Source: Schizochytrium sp. CCTCC M209059
Taxonomy: Eukaryota; Sar; Bigyra; Thraustochytrida; Thraustochytriidae
DNA length: 64,000 bases
Assembly (NCBI GenBank): GCA_000818945.1
Contig: KN805370.1
Coordinates: forward strand, 446,111-510,110
Direction: 5' to 3'
Both the position numbers and the translations under genes were made by a program. Positions 27,036 to 37,900 of this stretch are shown one piece after another. Below the pieces are notes generated by a model. The model made no database searches. It worked only from the letters and a program-made list of their open reading frames with translations, and was not told where the DNA came from. Within the stretch, counting starts at the first letter, position 1; each line of letters starts with the position of its first letter.

Positions 27036-28698
27036 GGATGGATACGTCGAGATACTTCTTCGGTCGCGATTTCGACCTGTCTGTCTACCTCGCGCTCGGA
27101 CTGAGCGGCGTCTGCTGCGCAGACGTGGACGCGAGGGGCAAGAGGACGCGCGCGCGTGTCTAGCAGAGGGGGCAGGAGACAAAGAGCGCGCTGGCCATGC
27201 CCGCTCGCTCGATGGATCAATCAATCGAGGTTTGACGGCGGGTCAGAACAGGCGGCGTCCCAAACGCTATGTCCGATGCCTTGCCCGAAATTCTCGCCCT
27301 TGGCACAAGACCGACCGAGCAAGACGATTGACGATGACGCTCGAGAGGACCTGTTGCTACACGCGGGAAAGGGGAGACTGAAGCTAGCAAGCAGAGAGAC
27401 TTGGAGAGTATCGACGGTCCCCAAATATAGATAGGTCCGGGCTGAGCCCAAGATGTGGACCTTTGTCATGATAGAGTGAAATGGAGTAAATATGAGAGTA
27501 GATTTTGGTCAAACGATGGGGGACTGCGTTGGAGCCTCATTTGCAAGCAGAGACTTGGAGAGTATCATTCCCCCCAAAAAGTCCGGGCTGAGCCCAAAAT
27601 GTGGACCTTTGTCATGATAGAGTGAAGTGGAGCAAATAAGAGGGTAGATCTTGGTCGAACGTCGAGAGACTGCGTTGGAGCCTCATTTGCAAGATAATTC
27701 TGCGCATTCGAGGGAGAAAAAGGGAGGGCCAAGGAGAACAAAAGCACGTATACAGCGCAGAACAATACAAGAACATTAACAGCCGATGATGGGGACCAGC
27801 ACGGGATGGTATCGGGGCAAGGAAATCTAATGCATTGTTTGAAATCTACGTTCGTCAATCGTGAGGAAATTCTCAACGACTGCACGCTTTGTGTAGGGTA
27901 ACAGAATTGATTGATTTCCAAAAAGATTCTCTGGCCGCTCTCAGCTTTGAGTGACCAGTCAGATGCCAAGATGCCCAAGACCACACGGACAGAGACCTGC
28001 AAGCATAGTTAAAGAAACGGTGCACAAGCTTATGCTGATTGTTCAAGTAGCCTTTCCTGTTTTCACTTTCAAGAAAGGGGCCTGCAACGCACAATGCTGA
28101 CTGAAAGGAACATTTGTCATTCTACGGTGAGGGTCAGAACAAGGATTCCGTAACTGTCTGCGGTTCAAAACGCAGTCTTTTAATGGAAGAGAGAAAACCG
28201 GACATGGCAAGCGAATTGCAAACGCTCGAGTGACAAGGATAGCGTCCCAAGCTGCGTATTGGCAGTGAGGCCCTTCTCTTTACAAAAGCTCGCGAGAAGC
28301 AGATTTAAATGAGAAGGCTTGCAGCTGCGCGCGGCTCTGGCTAAACGAAGAGAGACGAGCGGACCCGACGAGAATAGCTCCGAGCGTAGATGCAGCGTAC
28401 GCGATCACATGGGTCCAGTGTGGCAGGTTCAAATTGGGCGACACGTACTCCGCGGGTGCGTCCATTTTTTTTTTGTTACGGCCTTGCCCAGCAACGCCTA
28501 GACTGGATTTTTGCACCCCTTTGAGGAATGGACCCAAGGTTCCGTTCAAGGGTCCGTCGGCGCAGTGTCGTCCAGCGACGGTCCCAAATTTTTCTCGCTC
28601 ACCCGCTCGCGCGCTCGCATTTGGCACTTGAAAGGACGAAGGCCGATAGGCTTCTTGCAAGTTGTACGTAAGGGAGGAAAATGAGGTAAAGTTCGCGC
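27036..28698. other. Intergenic region with a ~150-bp tandem duplication
   Basis: Upstream flank of the acyl-CoA dehydrogenase gene, then the duplication at 27388-27694, then unremarkable mid-GC sequence. Short frames starting MTKVHILGSART occur once in each duplicate on the minus strand but do not continue alike. No gene is supported. Confidence 0.6.
27388..27694. repeat. Direct tandem duplication, unit about 152-155 bp
   Basis: Copy 1 runs about 27388-27542 and copy 2 about 27543-27694. Both begin GCAAGCAGAGA..CTTGGAGAGTATC, share GTCCGGGCTGAGCCCAA and TGTGGACCTTTGTCATGATA, and end GCGTTGGAGCCTCATTTGC. They differ by scattered substitutions and small indels, so the duplication is not brand new. 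Confidence 0.9.
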
Positions 28699-28756
28699 GG
28701 GCTGTGTGCACAGCGCAGCGGGCTGTGTGCACAGCGCAGCGGGCTGTGTGCGCTGC
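28699..28756. repeat. 21-bp tandem repeat, 2.6 copies
   Basis: Two full copies of a unit GGGCTGTGTGCACAGCGCAGC and a third partial copy. The unit itself is nearly palindromic around GTGCAC. Confidence 0.85.
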
Positions 28757-29913
28757 GTTGCGGAGGTTGCGGAAGCTCTAGGAGGCAACTGCCAGCAAAT
28801 GCGGCATCAACCTTCTTTCCCACCAGCACCGTAGCACGCGCCTTTCGGAGAGGTGCTACAGCTGCACTGCGGGCAGAAAGGCTGTGTTTCGCATCGTTTT
28901 CATCGTGGGGATGTGCCAGCTGTTTCTTTGAGCTTCGAGACCGCTCGCCATGTAGACTGTCTCGCCACGCTGCACTCAGCAAAAGCTTTTTTTTGCGCAG
29001 CTTCGATGAGCTGCACCGCGTGAAATCAACAGAGTGCTCGGGACCCGGGCGGCAGGGCGACAACGGGAGGGCGACGGCGGCACGGGTCTCGCGATGTTCG
29101 AGCAAAAGAATAAGCCAGCCAGTCAGCCAGACATGCGAGTCTTTTATGGACACCTTGGGTTGCGCAGTTGCGCAAACTCTCTACCTGCGCGCCGTGCGGC
29201 GCTGCTCTTCCGCATGGACCATTTCTCTCCTCACCGCGGCTCCGTTCCGGCCGCTGCCGGCGCTGGCGCGTCCCATTTTTTCGCTCGAATCTTCCTTCTA
29301 CCTGCACGGTCGGTCCTCCAAAACCCACTCATCACACCAAGAAAACCCCCGCCGCCACCGCCGCCGCCACGTCCGGTACCGCCGTCGCGTTGCGTGTCGT
29401 CTGCCGCCAGAACAGCCTCCGCCGCTCCTCCCTCCTCGTCGCTGTCGCGGGTCGTCTCGAGCGCCTCGGGACACGGCACGCGCTGCGAGACCTCGCGCGC
29501 CGTCCCCCAAGTTCTCAGCTTGCCCACAGTCACTGTGTGGCTGTGGGCGCTCGGCTCCAGTTCACGGCAGCGACGGCAGCGGCCACTGTGGGCGGCCGGG
29601 CGGGGCGAGAGACCTCGCATCGTTAGCGCTGCTGCCGGGACTACTCCTCGCGCGCCGCAGCGAGGCCGCAGGCAGCCGCCGAGGCACAGCTCGTCCGTTC
29701 GGGCCGTGTTTGGCGACAGGGCCTGTGCGTGAGCGCCGTGCGCGCAGCATCTGCATCGGTCATTTTCAGGATCCCTGGAGCGGCTTTCTTTCTTTTTTTT
29801 CTTGATGGTTTGAACAAGGCGGCCTCGGGATTGCGTGCTTTCGCCATGCTCGGTGCACATAACCGCACTCTTATTCGAGCAACGGGTTCACTGCTCGCAA
29901 AGACGCCGCAGTT

Positions 29914-30054
29914 ACTGCCTTGCCTTGTCTTGCCTTGCCTTGCCTTGCCTTGCCATCCCTTTTGCCGCTGCAACGACAGCAAGCAACAGTAACAGCAACA
30001 GCAACAGCGTCAGCAACAGTAACAGCAACAGCAACAGCATCAGCAAAAGCAACT
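29914..30054. repeat. TGCCT pentamer run followed by CAGCAA-type repeat
   Basis: About eight TGCCT units (29914-29954), then after a short spacer a CAGCAA/CAGTAA imperfect repeat to 30054. They carry opposite base composition skews: C/T-rich, then A/C/G. Confidence 0.85.
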
Positions 30055-31279
30055 CGCGCTCTTAATGGGGATGGAGAAGAAGAAAACTCTCGCGTCGTCG
30101 CGTGCGCTCGGAGGCAGAGCAGAGAAGCAGGCAGCTTGGCAAGTGCGTCCGTCTCCCCGCTGCTCTCCGCCGGCCTCGCCGTCTTCCACTCCTACCACCA
30201 TCTCATCTTCCCGCGCCGACAATGTGCCGTGAACCGTGTTGTCCCGAGCTGCCTTGCCTTGCCCTGCGTTGTTGTCGCCTCGACCGACGACGATAACGAG
30301 GCCGCGAGCTCCTCCTCGTCATCTATTTACCTTCTCCCCGGCCACGCGCTCGGGCCCTCGACATGCCGCGAGCGGGACTTGGCCCGGTGCCCGCGCCTTC
30401 CGGTTCTCGGCACCTCTGCGCGCGTGCCACCGGCGCGAGCCTCCTCGTCCTCGCCTTCGTTGGCGCTGCTCCGTAGGTAGCGTCACGTCTCCGCTGCTCC
30501 GCCGCCAAGATAGATTGAGATTGCTTGCAGCGCTTGCGCTCACGGCAAAAAGTCGGATGCCTTCGCGGTCTCGCCCCCGCTCCAGCTGCTGCTGGTGCTC
30601 GAAGCCGCGCGAGGAGACCAGGCTCGAGCTCGAGCCAGGATCTTCGAGCTCGAGCCTGGCCGCCTTGAAGCAGCAGCAGCCAGCTAGCGCGTGCCACCGC
30701 GCTCGCGGTGCTCGCATTCTTGCTGCTGCTGCTGGCGGTGGCCGTGGTGGCTGCATTGCGAGTGATCCCCCCCCGGCACGGACGGCGGGGTTCGGACGCT
30801 CGATCTTCGGGCGCGGCAGCGGCCGTGGCGGAGGCGGGCAGCGACTGCGATGCGACCGTGACCGTCGGTGGTCCCTTTCGTCGCCGCGATTCGGCCAGCG
30901 TGACATGACGTGGACGTGACGTGACGCCGGCCATGCTGGCACGTGAACCAGCACGACCGACCGCGGTGATCGACGCCGGGATGTTTGGTTCGGGGCCGGC
31001 GGCGGCACGGCACGGCTCGCATCGAGGTCTTTGGTAGGGGAAATCGACGTCACCAGGCAGTAAAGTCTTGCTATTTGTACACGAGCGGTGCTTTTCGATT
31101 TCTTTGCTGGGCGGGCGCGGGAGAAAGAGCTTAAAGACGGACGGTTTGGTGGAAGAAGGCGGGGGACAGAAGCAAGGAAACAAACAGCCAGTTTGCCGGG
31201 GAAGGGATTGCCCCGACATCCATCACGCCATGCCGCACCGCCGCTCTCGCCCCACTGCGCCTGCGGTGGACCAAGAGCA

Positions 31280-31314
<35 letters not shown>

Positions 31315-33744
31315 CGTCCGTCCCTTTCCGAAGGCGAATTCAAGAGAAACTGAACGCCTCGTTGCTGTTTGCGTCGCGGTCGCGATCGCGATCGCTCAAG
31401 AGCTGCGAAGGTTTATTCGCATTGAATTCTTCCGCCCATCGTGCTGCGCGGTAGCTTTACCTGCTCGCAATCTGCTGTCGCAGCAGCAGCCGCAGCTTTT
31501 GCTTCTGGATTTTTTCTCCAACTCTCTCGGCGCCCACGCGCGTTTCTCAGCGCGGCGGCCTCTTTGCCTTCTTCACTTCCGCCGCTTATTTCTTTCTTCC
31601 CTTCGCGCGATGTCCTCTTTTCCCACTTTTTCTTCTTTCCTTCCTTTTTCCCTTGTTTGTCCTGTGCCCTCTTCCCCCACATTGATTCGTGGCGCATCCG
31701 CCCTCGCAGCGTTTCCACGCAGCGAGCGTGGGCGGCAACGCTCCGCTCCGCTCTGCTCCGCCGGCCTGCGCCTGTTCGCGCGCTCGCTCGCTTCTGCCGC
31801 GAGCGACCGCGAAGTGGGCGCGAGGCTGCGGCCGGAAAGGATCGAAAGCGTGAGGACCGTGCCCGTGCCGACGGCAAGAGCGGCGTTCGTTCGGCCGGTC
31901 GTTAGAGGCTTACGTATCTACGTAGGCTGGAAGAGTGCCGTCGACGAGAAGCCAGAGCGCGCACCCTGCGCCCGCGCACGCCTGCGCGTTGCCGCTCGCG
32001 GCCCGGGCCGCGCTTACGAAGAGCGCCAGGGAAAGCGAAGGGAAGCGGTTGCGAAGCTCGCGACAGTTTGCGGCTTCGAGCAAGCTCGCGCGCTCGCGCG
32101 GATGAGCTGCTCGAAATGAGGCTGGCTGGTATGGATGGGCAAGTTTTGAAACATTTCAGTTTTTAATTTTTTGCACAAATTAGAAGATAGGAAAGTCCCG
32201 GGTCGTTGGAATCCGCACCCATCGCAACCCGCCGCTGCCGGCTGAAACCACCGCGCGGAGCCGGCCTGCATGCGCGCCGGACGCCGTAAGTCGCGGTCCA
32301 AAGCAGCCTGCTTCTGCCGGCGGTCGACCGAATGCAGCCAGCCGGCCACGTCTGTTGCTGCTGCTCGTGTCACCGGTGGCTCGAGGCCGAACGGACGGAC
32401 CTCTCTCCTTCCGCATGTCGACCCGGTCCAGCCCGCAGCCAGCTGCTTGGAGACCATTGCGGTCAGCGTCCCGCAAGTTCCCACAGCAGGGCCTCGCTAG
32501 CTCACGCAGCCCGCGCCACCCTCGTCCCGCCAGCTCCCCTACAACTCCCACAGCTACCACACCCCGCCGTCCAGCCAGAACGCGCGCAACGCATGGCATC
32601 GATCGCATCATGCGTGCGCTCGCGCGCCCCTTCTTCTCCCTCCCTCTCTCTCTCTCCTTCGCCGCGGCATCAGACGTGGCCCAGCGCGCGTACATTCATT
32701 CATTCATCCACGCGTCCATCGAGCCGCCCGCCCGTCCATCCATCCATCCCTTCGCGCATGCCGGTGGACGCCGGGGCAGCCCAGCCTGCCTCCTCCTCCT
32801 CCCGCTCCGAGCGCGAGTCCAGGTCGACAGCCGGGCGCCCCCCGTGGGAAGATCGCGCGCGGCCATGGCAGCGGCAGCAGAGGCAGGCCGCGCAGAACCC
32901 GGGCAACGCGCGGCCCTCGCGAGGCGCCTCGCGCGCGATGGCCGCGGCCTGGCCGACGATCGACCTCGGCCTCGACCTCCGGGCCGCCGCTGCGCAGCGA
33001 GGACTGCGCGGGCGGCGCGGGAGGCGGCCGCGGCGCGCAGGGCGGGCGGCGACGCGGCGAGCGAACGCGCCGCGACCGCTTTCTCCTCCGTGGAACGCGG
33101 GCGGAAAGCGGCGCGCAAGAAGGGGGCCAAGCAGAGGACTGCTCTTGCCGGCCGGCTCCCGCCACTCGACGAAGCCGCGCCTGCGTCGCGCGAACTTCGA
33201 GTAAAAGACTTGGAAAAAAGAAAAGAAAGGGAAGGAAAATGTGTCGAGAGGGGAAAGAAAGACCCGCGCCGGCGAGCGCAGGATGGAGCGACGGAGCGTG
33301 CCGTGCTCGCCCTCGAGTTCGCCGGCGGGGCGATCGTCGCACGTCCAACGCGCGCCGAGAACTCGCAGCGGACGGGCTTGAACTCGTCTCCGCCGGCCTG
33401 GCCGCCGCCCACTGCCGGCCGCGAGGGCTGCCTCTTGCGGCTGGCGGATCGATCGATCGATCGATCTCCCTGGAAAGAACTTGGAAAAAGAAGTCCACTT
33501 GGGACTGAGTGAATGGCGCAAGCCGGGACTGGTCCCCGCAGACGAGCAAGCAAGCTAGCAAGCAAGCAAGCAAGCAAGCTTAGCTTGCTAGCTAGCAAGC
33601 AGCGCATGCATACCTCCTCGCACTCTGCCCCTTCCCTCTCCCGTAGACACATGCAACAGACTGATGTCAGAGACGCAGCGCACGCACTGCACTGCGGTCC
33701 TCATTCCCATCCCGTCCCATCCCACCCTACCCTCCCTTCTCTGA

Positions 33745-33815
33745 AACTCGACTCGAGTCGAGTCGAGTCGAGTCGAGTCGAGTCGAGTCGAGTCGAGTCG
33801 AGTCAAGTCGAGTCT
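33745..33815. repeat. GTCGA pentanucleotide array
   Basis: Around twelve GTCGA units, one of them changed to GTCAA, starting at an ACTCGACTCGAGT inverted junction. It yields serial frames such as SRVESSRVES, which are not coding. Confidence 0.9.
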
Positions 33816-34335
33816 GCTCGGCCGCGGTTCCAGCGCAGCACGCGCGAGCCCCGAGCGTACCTTGCTTCATCCGGGTGACTCGAAGGAGTCGCGCCGCGTT
33901 CGGGCCCTCTCACCAGCTGGTGAGACGCACTCGTCCAGGCCTGCTGCTACCAGCTCTCTGTATCTCTCTCTCTCTCTCTCTCGCGCGCCTGCCGGGGACT
34001 CTCATCGCTGTCCAGGAAGAGGAAGCTTTTGTAGCGAGGGAGAAGAAGCTAACGAAAGCGACCCGGGAGCAGGCCCGGCTAGACCGGCCAGCACGCTCGC
34101 ACGCTCGAGCGCCCGTTCGCTTGCTCGCTCGCTCGGAAACAAACAAGCAGACAAACAGACTGGACAACAGCAGACTCACGGAGAAACGAGCAGACGCCGA
34201 GCGGGGACGAACAGGCAGCAGCCCGCGAGCGGGCAGGCGTCGCCAAACCCGAAAAGCAAAACTCAAACCCCGAAACAAACTCAACCCAAACCTAAACAAG
34301 CTCGACCAACGCCAGACAAGCGTTGGCGAGTGGGC

Positions 34336-34371
<36 letters not shown>
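34336..34371. repeat. (AGCA)n microsatellite in the SLC6 leader
   Basis: Nine AGCA units that end 30 bp before the transporter ATG, so they probably lie in the transcribed leader. Confidence 0.9.
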
Positions 34372-34401
34372 GGGACTGCAAGCAACAAGAGACAAGATAA
34401 G

Positions 34402-36309
34402 ATGTCCGTGCTCGAGTCCCCCGGCAACAAGGTGGACCCGGAGAAGGGCAGCAGCGGCGGCCAGGTCGCCGCCGATGCCACCTCCGAGGTGTGGACGAGC
34501 CGCGGCTCCTTCATTCTCGCCAGTATCGGGTCCGCCATCGGCCTCGGTAACTTTTGGCGCTTCCCCTTCCTCGTGTACCGATGGGGTGGTGGCTCCTTCT
34601 TCATCCCCTACATCATTGCCCTCTTTGTGATCGGCATCCCGCTCCTCCAGCTCGAGTTCACCCTCGGCCAGGTCTTTCGCCGCGCCGGCACCCAGTCCTT
34701 TGGCCGCCTGAGCCCCCGCTGGGCTGGCATCGGTCTCTCGAGCTCCATGATCTCCTTCGGTATCGTCGGCTACTATTGCGCCATCCTCGGCTGGAGCAAC
34801 GTCATGCTCATCGAGTCTTTCTACAGCACCGTGCCCTGGTCGATCCGTGGCCTCTCGGGCGATGATGTCATCAACGTTCCCGTCGACCACTTCAACAACC
34901 AGATCCTTCACCTCTCCGATGACCCCGCCAAGACCGAGATCATGGCCTCGTACGTTTTTGCCGGCTCCTTTGTGCTCTGGGCGTCCGTCTGGTTCATTCT
35001 CGTTCGCGGTCAGGAGTTCATTAGCAAGGCTGTCTGGGTTACCGTCCTGCTTCCCGTCGCCATCCTCCTCTTCCTCCTTATCTTCGGCTGCACCCTCGAG
35101 GGATCCATGGATGGTGTCCACCAGTACATTGGTGTCTGGGACATGTCGCAGCTCAAGTCGAAGCAGATGTGGATTGAGGCCTTCTCCCAGATCCTCTTTA
35201 GTCTCTCCATCGCCATTGGTGTCATGAGCGGCTACGCCAGTCTCAACCCCCGCAACCAGAACATTGTGCAGGATGCCGTCATTGTTGCCTGCTCGAACTG
35301 CTGCTTCTCCTTCATTGCCGGTTTCGCCGTCTTCGCCATCGTTGGCTACATGGCTAACGGTGCTGATATCGACTTTGTCACGCTCAACGAACAGGGTCTC
35401 CTTTCTGGCTCCAAGCTCGCCTTTGTCGCCTACCCCGCTGGTCTCTCGCTCCTCCCCGGCGCCGGTGCCAACGTGCTCCTCTTCTTCTTCTTCATCACCG
35501 TCTACATGCTCGGTATTGACTCCGCCTTCTCGCTCGTCGAGGCTGTGGTGCTCAACTTCCGCGAGACGGCCTGGTTCCACCACTACTCGCGCACGCAGCT
35601 CGTCAGCTTCTTCTGCTTCATCGGTATGATGTGCACCTTCATGTACACCGCCGACATTGGCCTCTACCTGCTCGACGTTGTCGATTACTTCGTCTCCACC
35701 TTTGGTCTCCCGCTTCTCGCCTTCTTTGAGACCTTTGTCGCTGGCTGGATCTACAACAAGGACGAGAGCGTCCGCGTCGCTGGTCTCATGCCCGTGATGC
35801 TCCATGATGGCCTCTTCTGGACTGCCATTATCCTCTTTACCGGTCTCACCAACGGCTTTGCCAACGCCGACACCTCGACCGAGTTTGACGTTGCCGTCAG
35901 TTTTGGCGTCTGCGTTCCACTCGTCATCATCTCCTTCATCCTCCCCGCCTTTCTTGCTTCTGGCCAGGCCGGTGGCTTCATGGAGGCTTCGTACGCTATC
36001 TTCTCGATGGGCCCCGACAGTCTTCGCATTATGCTCAACGATGCCATCTGCGAGGGTGCCCCCAACAACTGGCGCCTTCCCAAGATCTGGGCCCTCAACG
36101 TCAAGTACGTCATGTGCCCCATCATGATGTACTTTGTCGGTATCAACATTGCCGGTCTTGCCGTCGATGGCGGCTACGGTGGTTACGGCCCTGGCTACCA
36201 GGTTCTCGGTGTCATCCTGGTTCTCGGCCTCATTACGCTCCTCGCGATCGGCTGGTTCAAGCCTACCTGGTACCGCGACCCCGCTCTCGAGCGCTCCAAC
36301 TCGCTGTAA
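34402..36309 (+). CDS. Sodium:neurotransmitter symporter family (SLC6/NSS) transporter, copy A
   Basis: 635 aa. The ATG at 34402 is the only one in a frame that stays open 180 codons upstream, and the paralogue starts with the same MSV-x-E-x-PGNKVDPE. Twelve hydrophobic segments fit the LeuT fold. The TM1 signature GSAIGLGNFWRFP (residues ~43-55) holds the unwound Na+/substrate segment, and IPLLQLEFTLGQ, NQNIVQDA, YMLGIDSAFSLVEA and GLYLLDVVDY are typical NSS regions. It imports an amino acid or amine driven by Na+; substrate cannot be read from sequence. The codon usage is strongly C/T-ended, suggesting high expression. Confidence 0.93.
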   Translation: MSVLESPGNKVDPEKGSSGGQVAADATSEVWTSRGSFILASIGSAIGLGNFWRFPFLVYRWGGGSFFIPYIIALFVIGIPLLQLEFTLGQVFRRAGTQSFGRLSPRWAGIGLSSSMISFGIVGYYCAILGWSNVMLIESFYSTVPWSIRGLSGDDVINVPVDHFNNQILHLSDDPAKTEIMASYVFAGSFVLWASVWFILVRGQEFISKAVWVTVLLPVAILLFLLIFGCTLEGSMDGVHQYIGVWDMSQLKSKQMWIEAFSQILFSLSIAIGVMSGYASLNPRNQNIVQDAVIVACSNCCFSFIAGFAVFAIVGYMANGADIDFVTLNEQGLLSGSKLAFVAYPAGLSLLPGAGANVLLFFFFITVYMLGIDSAFSLVEAVVLNFRETAWFHHYSRTQLVSFFCFIGMMCTFMYTADIGLYLLDVVDYFVSTFGLPLLAFFETFVAGWIYNKDESVRVAGLMPVMLHDGLFWTAIILFTGLTNGFANADTSTEFDVAVSFGVCVPLVIISFILPAFLASGQAGGFMEASYAIFSMGPDSLRIMLNDAICEGAPNNWRLPKIWALNVKYVMCPIMMYFVGINIAGLAVDGGYGGYGPGYQVLGVILVLGLITLLAIGWFKPTWYRDPALERSNSL

Positions 36310-37900
36310 GAGTTGAGCATCTTTTTTGTGTGCTCTTCTTGTGTATTGCGACTCCGGTCGACTTCCATTCCATTTGCAATTTTCTAATCATGCAAAAACA
36401 ATCAAACGATGTTTCTAATGTTCTCAGTCCCCCTGCGAGGGGTCCCCAGACAGACGACAAATGTTCTTGCTTGCCTCTTCTTTCTTCATCTTTTGGGATC
36501 AGCCGTCCAGTGGATCGTGCGGAGCTTTGCCACATTGTCTTGACACCGTCTACTCAGCTTCCAGCTTTTACTCTTCAAGTGCGGAGCCGCGCCACGCTCC
36601 GTCTTCTTCGGTCTTCTCTACTTTCCGCACTCGGAAGCAATCCCATCAATGTCTCAGCGCAAACCGTGACCTAGTCGATCTAATGGGGCATGATTGGCCG
36701 TGCGAACAGCTAGCTATACCTTTGACCTGTCGATCGAGGCCTTCTCATGCAGAATTTTCTGTCGGCGGCAAGTCTTCTATGCCTTAAGGCGGGTTTAGCT
36801 TAGCTTTGTTGGCAAGTGACGCGGACAAGCATCGCGATGAAGCTTTGCGCTGGGCAACCGCGGCATTCATGAAACTCCAGCCGCTGTACGCTAGGGTCAT
36901 GTACGTGCTGCTGACGAGACCGACACCTCAGACTGAACATTTTTATGAAGCAAGAAAGACGAACCTGAGTGGGGAAAGAATAGTCAGGTATAGGCACGAT
37001 GGGACAACGTTGATCCAAAGTACGAGCTGGTGCACTCAAACATGGAAGACTCGATGCACTGAATGAGCGAATGGCAACCTTTGAATGACTTTTGGAATTA
37101 TCCATGTCATCGAAGAATTCGGCCCGAGCGGCGAGCATCAGAGGCGACGCTACTGCACGATAACGGAGCGGACTGATTGCCTGCTGGACTTCGTGCAAGA
37201 TTGTCTGCTCAAGCAGTGGCGTGCCAGGGAAAAGGTATCAAGGGATCACAGCATTATTGCTCGATGGAATAAGAAACGAACAAGCTTTTTCTCCATCCCA
37301 AATCGCCGCCGCCGCCGCCGCCGCTGCTCCATTGGGTCGTCTGTTCATCGTCCCAAACGAGAGGCGCATGCGCACAAACAAACAAAAAAGAAAGGGCGGG
37401 ACCTTCTCTTTGCTCTAGCAAGCAAGCAAGCAAGTAAATTTCTTGGAGCACTAAAAGCGCGTCATGATGCTTCAGACAAGTGCAGAAAAACGGAGCTTAT
37501 CTCATTGAGGACCAGCACCGCACTTCGCACACGAGAAAAGGCGATCGATCATATGCCGACAACACAGCATACTTCTCGTAAGATTGCCTTTGAGATTCAT
37601 AAGCGCGTTCCAAGTTTCTCAACCGACAACTTTATCAAGAAAGCCTGTCCTCCGACGCATGCAAGAAGAGGGTAGCAACCTGAGGGAACCCCACCCAAGG
37701 CTCGCCACGCCAACCGTCCGTATCTTCGAACAAGGTTTGGCGTTGGTTCCTACCGGTTCTCTCAAGTACTATATATGAATGACAAGCCAGCGGAGAGCCT
37801 TCACAGTTGGAGCTCATGTCCAACAATTGGTGCATTGCATGAGGAACGCATGTCGCACATTCGAGACGCGTGCATGGACACCGTCGGGAAGTCCTCTTTC
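36310..37900. other. Intergenic region, no gene seen
   Basis: 3' flank of SLC6 copy A and mid-GC sequence. Contains a GCC triplet run at about 37306-37325 and a short AGCA run at 37417-37434. No supported gene. Confidence 0.6.

Larger units (their letters stand above)
28757..34401. other. GC-rich, repeat-loaded intergenic region upstream of the first SLC6 transporter
   Basis: No confident gene in 5.6 kb. Many overlapping open frames of 100-390 codons appear on both strands, but they are Arg/Ala/Pro/Ser-rich translations of GC-rich DNA and several are mirror frames of each other. Simple repeats: TGCCT run at 29914-29954, CAGCAA-type at 29976-30054, AGCA at 31276-31315, GATC at 33447-33467, AGCA/AGCT at 33543-33600, GTCGA pentamer at 33745-33815, TC run near 33960-33985, AGCA at 34336-34371. 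The last ~170 bp are an A/C-rich, G-poor leader of the transporter. Confidence 0.6.

Noticed and set aside
32332..33652. Several overlapping frames of 270-385 codons on both strands
   Set aside because: Arg/Ala/Pro/Ser-rich translations of GC-rich DNA, mutually overlapping, without homology or a plausible start.
33862..34401. 180-residue N-terminal extension of SLC6 copy A
   Set aside because: There is no ATG in the extension (it begins TTG), it is simple-repeat translation, and the paralogue confirms the MSV start.
33910..35805. 631-codon antisense frame over SLC6 copy A
   Set aside because: It is a shadow frame produced by C/T-ended codon bias of the transporter gene; no domain.
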